A stretch of 64,000 bases of DNA from Ruminococcus sp. GTDB lineage: Bacteria; Bacillota; Clostridia; Oscillospirales; Acutalibacteraceae. How positions within the stretch are numbered: the first letter of the stretch is position 1; each line of letters begins with the position of its first letter. The notes under the pieces are model-generated. The model was not told the origin of the DNA. It did no database searches and saw nothing but the letters and a program-made list of their open reading frames with translations. The DNA is taken from assembly GCA_017395925.1 (NCBI GenBank), contig JAFQNJ010000023.1, positions 1-64,000 on the forward strand, in the 5' to 3' direction. The translations under genes were made by a program, and so were the position numbers. This document shows positions 62,575 to 64,000 of this stretch, piece by piece.

Positions 62575-63366
62575 TTGATTAGAGAAGCTATCGGTGTCGG
62601 TGATACCGAAGTAGAAGCTCAGGAAGATGCTTGCAGACAGCTTGGTGTTGAAACATACGAAGCAGAGTTTGAAATTATCCAGCGAGCAGAAAAGAAAATT
62701 CTCGGACTTTTCGGCGGCTGCCGTGCAAAGGTTCGTGCTTATATCAAGGCTACTCCTGCGGATGCTGCAGAGGATTTTGTAAGAAATGTTCTTACAGCTA
62801 TGGGTCTTGAAAATATTAATCTTGACATTAAAGAATCCGAAGAAAGTGGAGTTGTAATCGACCTTTCAGGTGAAGATGTAGGATACGTTATCGGCAGACG
62901 CGGCGAAACTCTGGATGCTCTCCAGTATCTCACAGGTCTCGTTGCAAATCACGTAGACAATTCCTACTATAAAGTTACCATCAATACAGGTGACTTCAGA
63001 GAAAAGAGAGAAAAAACTCTTGAAATTCTCGGCAGAAAGCTTGCTTTCAAGGCAGTTAAGACAGGCTACAAGACAAGCCTTGAGCCTATGAATCCCTATG
63101 AGAGACGTATCATTCACACCGTTGTTCAGAAAGTAAACGGCGCTACCTCATGGAGCGAAGGTGAGAATCTTAACCGTCACGTTGTTATCGGTCCTGACCC
63201 CAAGGCACCCCGCGCACAGAGAGGTCGCGGCGGCAGAGGCAGAGGCGGCTATGACAGACGTCCCAAGAGAAACTTTGAAGGCAATGAAAACGTAGATAAT
63301 ACTCCAAAGCGTGCACCCATCAATGAGGGTGACGGCACAGGTCTCTACGGCAGAATTGATAAATAA
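62575..63366 (+). CDS. jag: RNA-binding protein Jag/KhpB
   Basis: The 263-residue protein has a Jag N-terminal domain (about 1-50), KH domain (VIGRRGETLDALQYLTGLVAN, about 105-135) and R3H domain (PYERRIIHTVVQ, about 175-225). A C-terminal Arg/Gly tail (RGRGGRGRGGYDRRPKRN) follows. KhpB binds RNA with KhpA and affects cell division. The TTG at 62575 is chosen because AAGAAGGTG is at ribosome-site distance. Confidence 0.92.
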   Translation: MIREAIGVGDTEVEAQEDACRQLGVETYEAEFEIIQRAEKKILGLFGGCRAKVRAYIKATPADAAEDFVRNVLTAMGLENINLDIKESEESGVVIDLSGEDVGYVIGRRGETLDALQYLTGLVANHVDNSYYKVTINTGDFREKREKTLEILGRKLAFKAVKTGYKTSLEPMNPYERRIIHTVVQKVNGATSWSEGENLNRHVVIGPDPKAPRAQRGRGGRGRGGYDRRPKRNFEGNENVDNTPKRAPINEGDGTGLYGRIDK

Positions 63367-63392
63367 TTACGGCGGAATTTGCCCGTCGGTTT

Positions 63393-63424
63393 ATAGGGCG
63401 GCGGTAAGCTGCCCTATATTTTTT
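63393..63424 (+). terminator. jag terminator
   Basis: Stem ATAGGGC (63393-63399) with GCCCTAT (63411-63417) and inner GC pairs, followed by an AT-rich T-run. Confidence 0.7.
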
Positions 63425-63440
63425 ATTAAACAAAAACGTT

Positions 63441-63472
63441 TTATCAACAATATGGTAAACGAATGTTGATAA
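63441..63472. promoter_or_regulatory. Inverted repeat before mnmE
   Basis: TTATCAACA (63441-63449) and TGTTGATAA (63464-63472) form a perfect 9-bp inverted repeat with a 14-base centre. Each arm is one base off the DnaA box TTATCCACA. Confidence 0.5.
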
Positions 63473-63506
63473 CTTAAACAAACTCTCATAAGGTGAAGGT
63501 GAAGAG

Positions 63507-64000
63507 ATGACAGAGAGAACCATAGCCGCCATAAGTACTGCCCAGGGAGAGGGCGGTATCGGTATTATCAGAATATCGGGAAGCGATGCAATAGCTGTAG
63601 CTGACAGAGTTTTTGTTGCAGTTTCCGAGAAACCCCTCTCAACTCTCAAGGGTTACCGTGCTTCCTATGGAAAAATTGTATCCGATAATCAGGTTATTGA
63701 TGAGGCTGTGGCGGTTTTGTACCGCGCACCTCACAGCTATACAGGTGAGGACGTTGTGGAACTTTGCTGTCACGGAGGTCTTTATGTTACACGTCAGGTT
63801 CTCAGAGCCGTTATTGATGAGGGTGCATCTCTGGCAGAGCCGGGTGAATTCACAAAGCGAGCTTTTATAAACGGAAAAATGGACCTTTGTGAAGCACAGT
63901 CTGTTATGGATATTATATCTGCACAGAGCCGTCAGGCGGCAAGAGCAGCAGTCAGTGTCCGTCAGGGCGCACTCTCTGCGAAAATCAATACAATGAAAGC
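63507..64000 (+). CDS. mnmE: tRNA modification GTPase MnmE (5' part)
   Basis: The first 164 codons are inside; the gene runs off the right edge. It begins MTERTIAAISTAQGEGGIGIIRISG, with SYTGEDVVELCCHGG and EPGEFTKRAFINGKMDLCEAQ, the folate-binding N-domain and start of the helical domain. MnmE with MnmG makes the wobble uridine modification cmnm5U. The GTPase domain is beyond the window. Confidence 0.94.
   Translation, partial: MTERTIAAISTAQGEGGIGIIRISGSDAIAVADRVFVAVSEKPLSTLKGYRASYGKIVSDNQVIDEAVAVLYRAPHSYTGEDVVELCCHGGLYVTRQVLRAVIDEGASLAEPGEFTKRAFINGKMDLCEAQSVMDIISAQSRQAARAAVSVRQGALSAKINTMK

Overview
The window looks like chromosomal DNA of a strictly fermentative Clostridia, most likely the Oscillospiraceae/Ruminococcaceae group. 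It is of moderate GC with many TTG and GTG starts, and its right end has the Firmicutes origin layout rpmH-rnpA-yidD-yidC-jag-mnmE on one side and dnaA-dnaN-yaaA-recF-remB-gyrB-gyrA on the other. The assignment is inferred from gene order and protein style, not from a search. Nothing in the window looks like a phage, plasmid, insertion sequence or CRISPR array.

Layout. Positions 1-315 are the promoter and leader of a ribosomal RNA operon transcribed off the left edge; only the first ~16 bases of the 16S rRNA are inside. 430-6725 carries a zinc-ribbon membrane protein, a lipoprotein, a TtcA/TilS-type ATPase, an NAD-dependent epimerase, a G5/3D-domain cell-wall protein and lexA with its own LexA box. 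6935-7070 is an unidentified structured RNA. 7183-16603 holds asnB, ribF, a GtrA + GT2 + YfhO cell-envelope glycosylation set, a sugar O-acetyltransferase and a CpXC protein. 16781-30362 holds a coiled-coil protein, an ECF S component, hisS-aspS, a metF / MetH-reactivation / metH methionine module, an M14 peptidase, a C_GCAxxG_C_C protein, an FAD-Rieske oxidoreductase and lepA. 30567-36474 is an oppBCDFA peptide transporter. 36896-39569 is rpsO-pnp.

39751-50639 is the regulator-rich part. It has a GH13 glycosidase controlled by a TetR repressor with matching operators, a three-gene cassette (unknown protein, methyltransferase, HTH), tRNA-Thr(CGU), an XRE regulator, a second unidentified small RNA, an amidohydrolase, a NitT/TauT-type importer whose permease and ATPase are fused, a divergent Crp/Fnr regulator, and a neopullulanase-like GH13.

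50712-64000 is the origin region. gyrA, gyrB, a zinc-ribbon membrane protein, remB, recF, yaaA, dnaN and dnaA read leftward; rpmH, rnpA, yidD, yidC, jag and mnmE (cut by the edge) read rightward. The dnaA/rpmH gap has one canonical DnaA box. TTWTCAACA 9-mers, one base off the canonical box, recur around the origin, and DnaA has RHYST where the base-contact motif RDHTT is expected.

The points I consider most worth attention are the two orphan RNAs, the DnaA motif/box deviation, the permease-ATPase fusion with a palindrome placed like a class II activator site, the small HTH gene that seems to start at AUC, and the TetR/GH13 operator pair.
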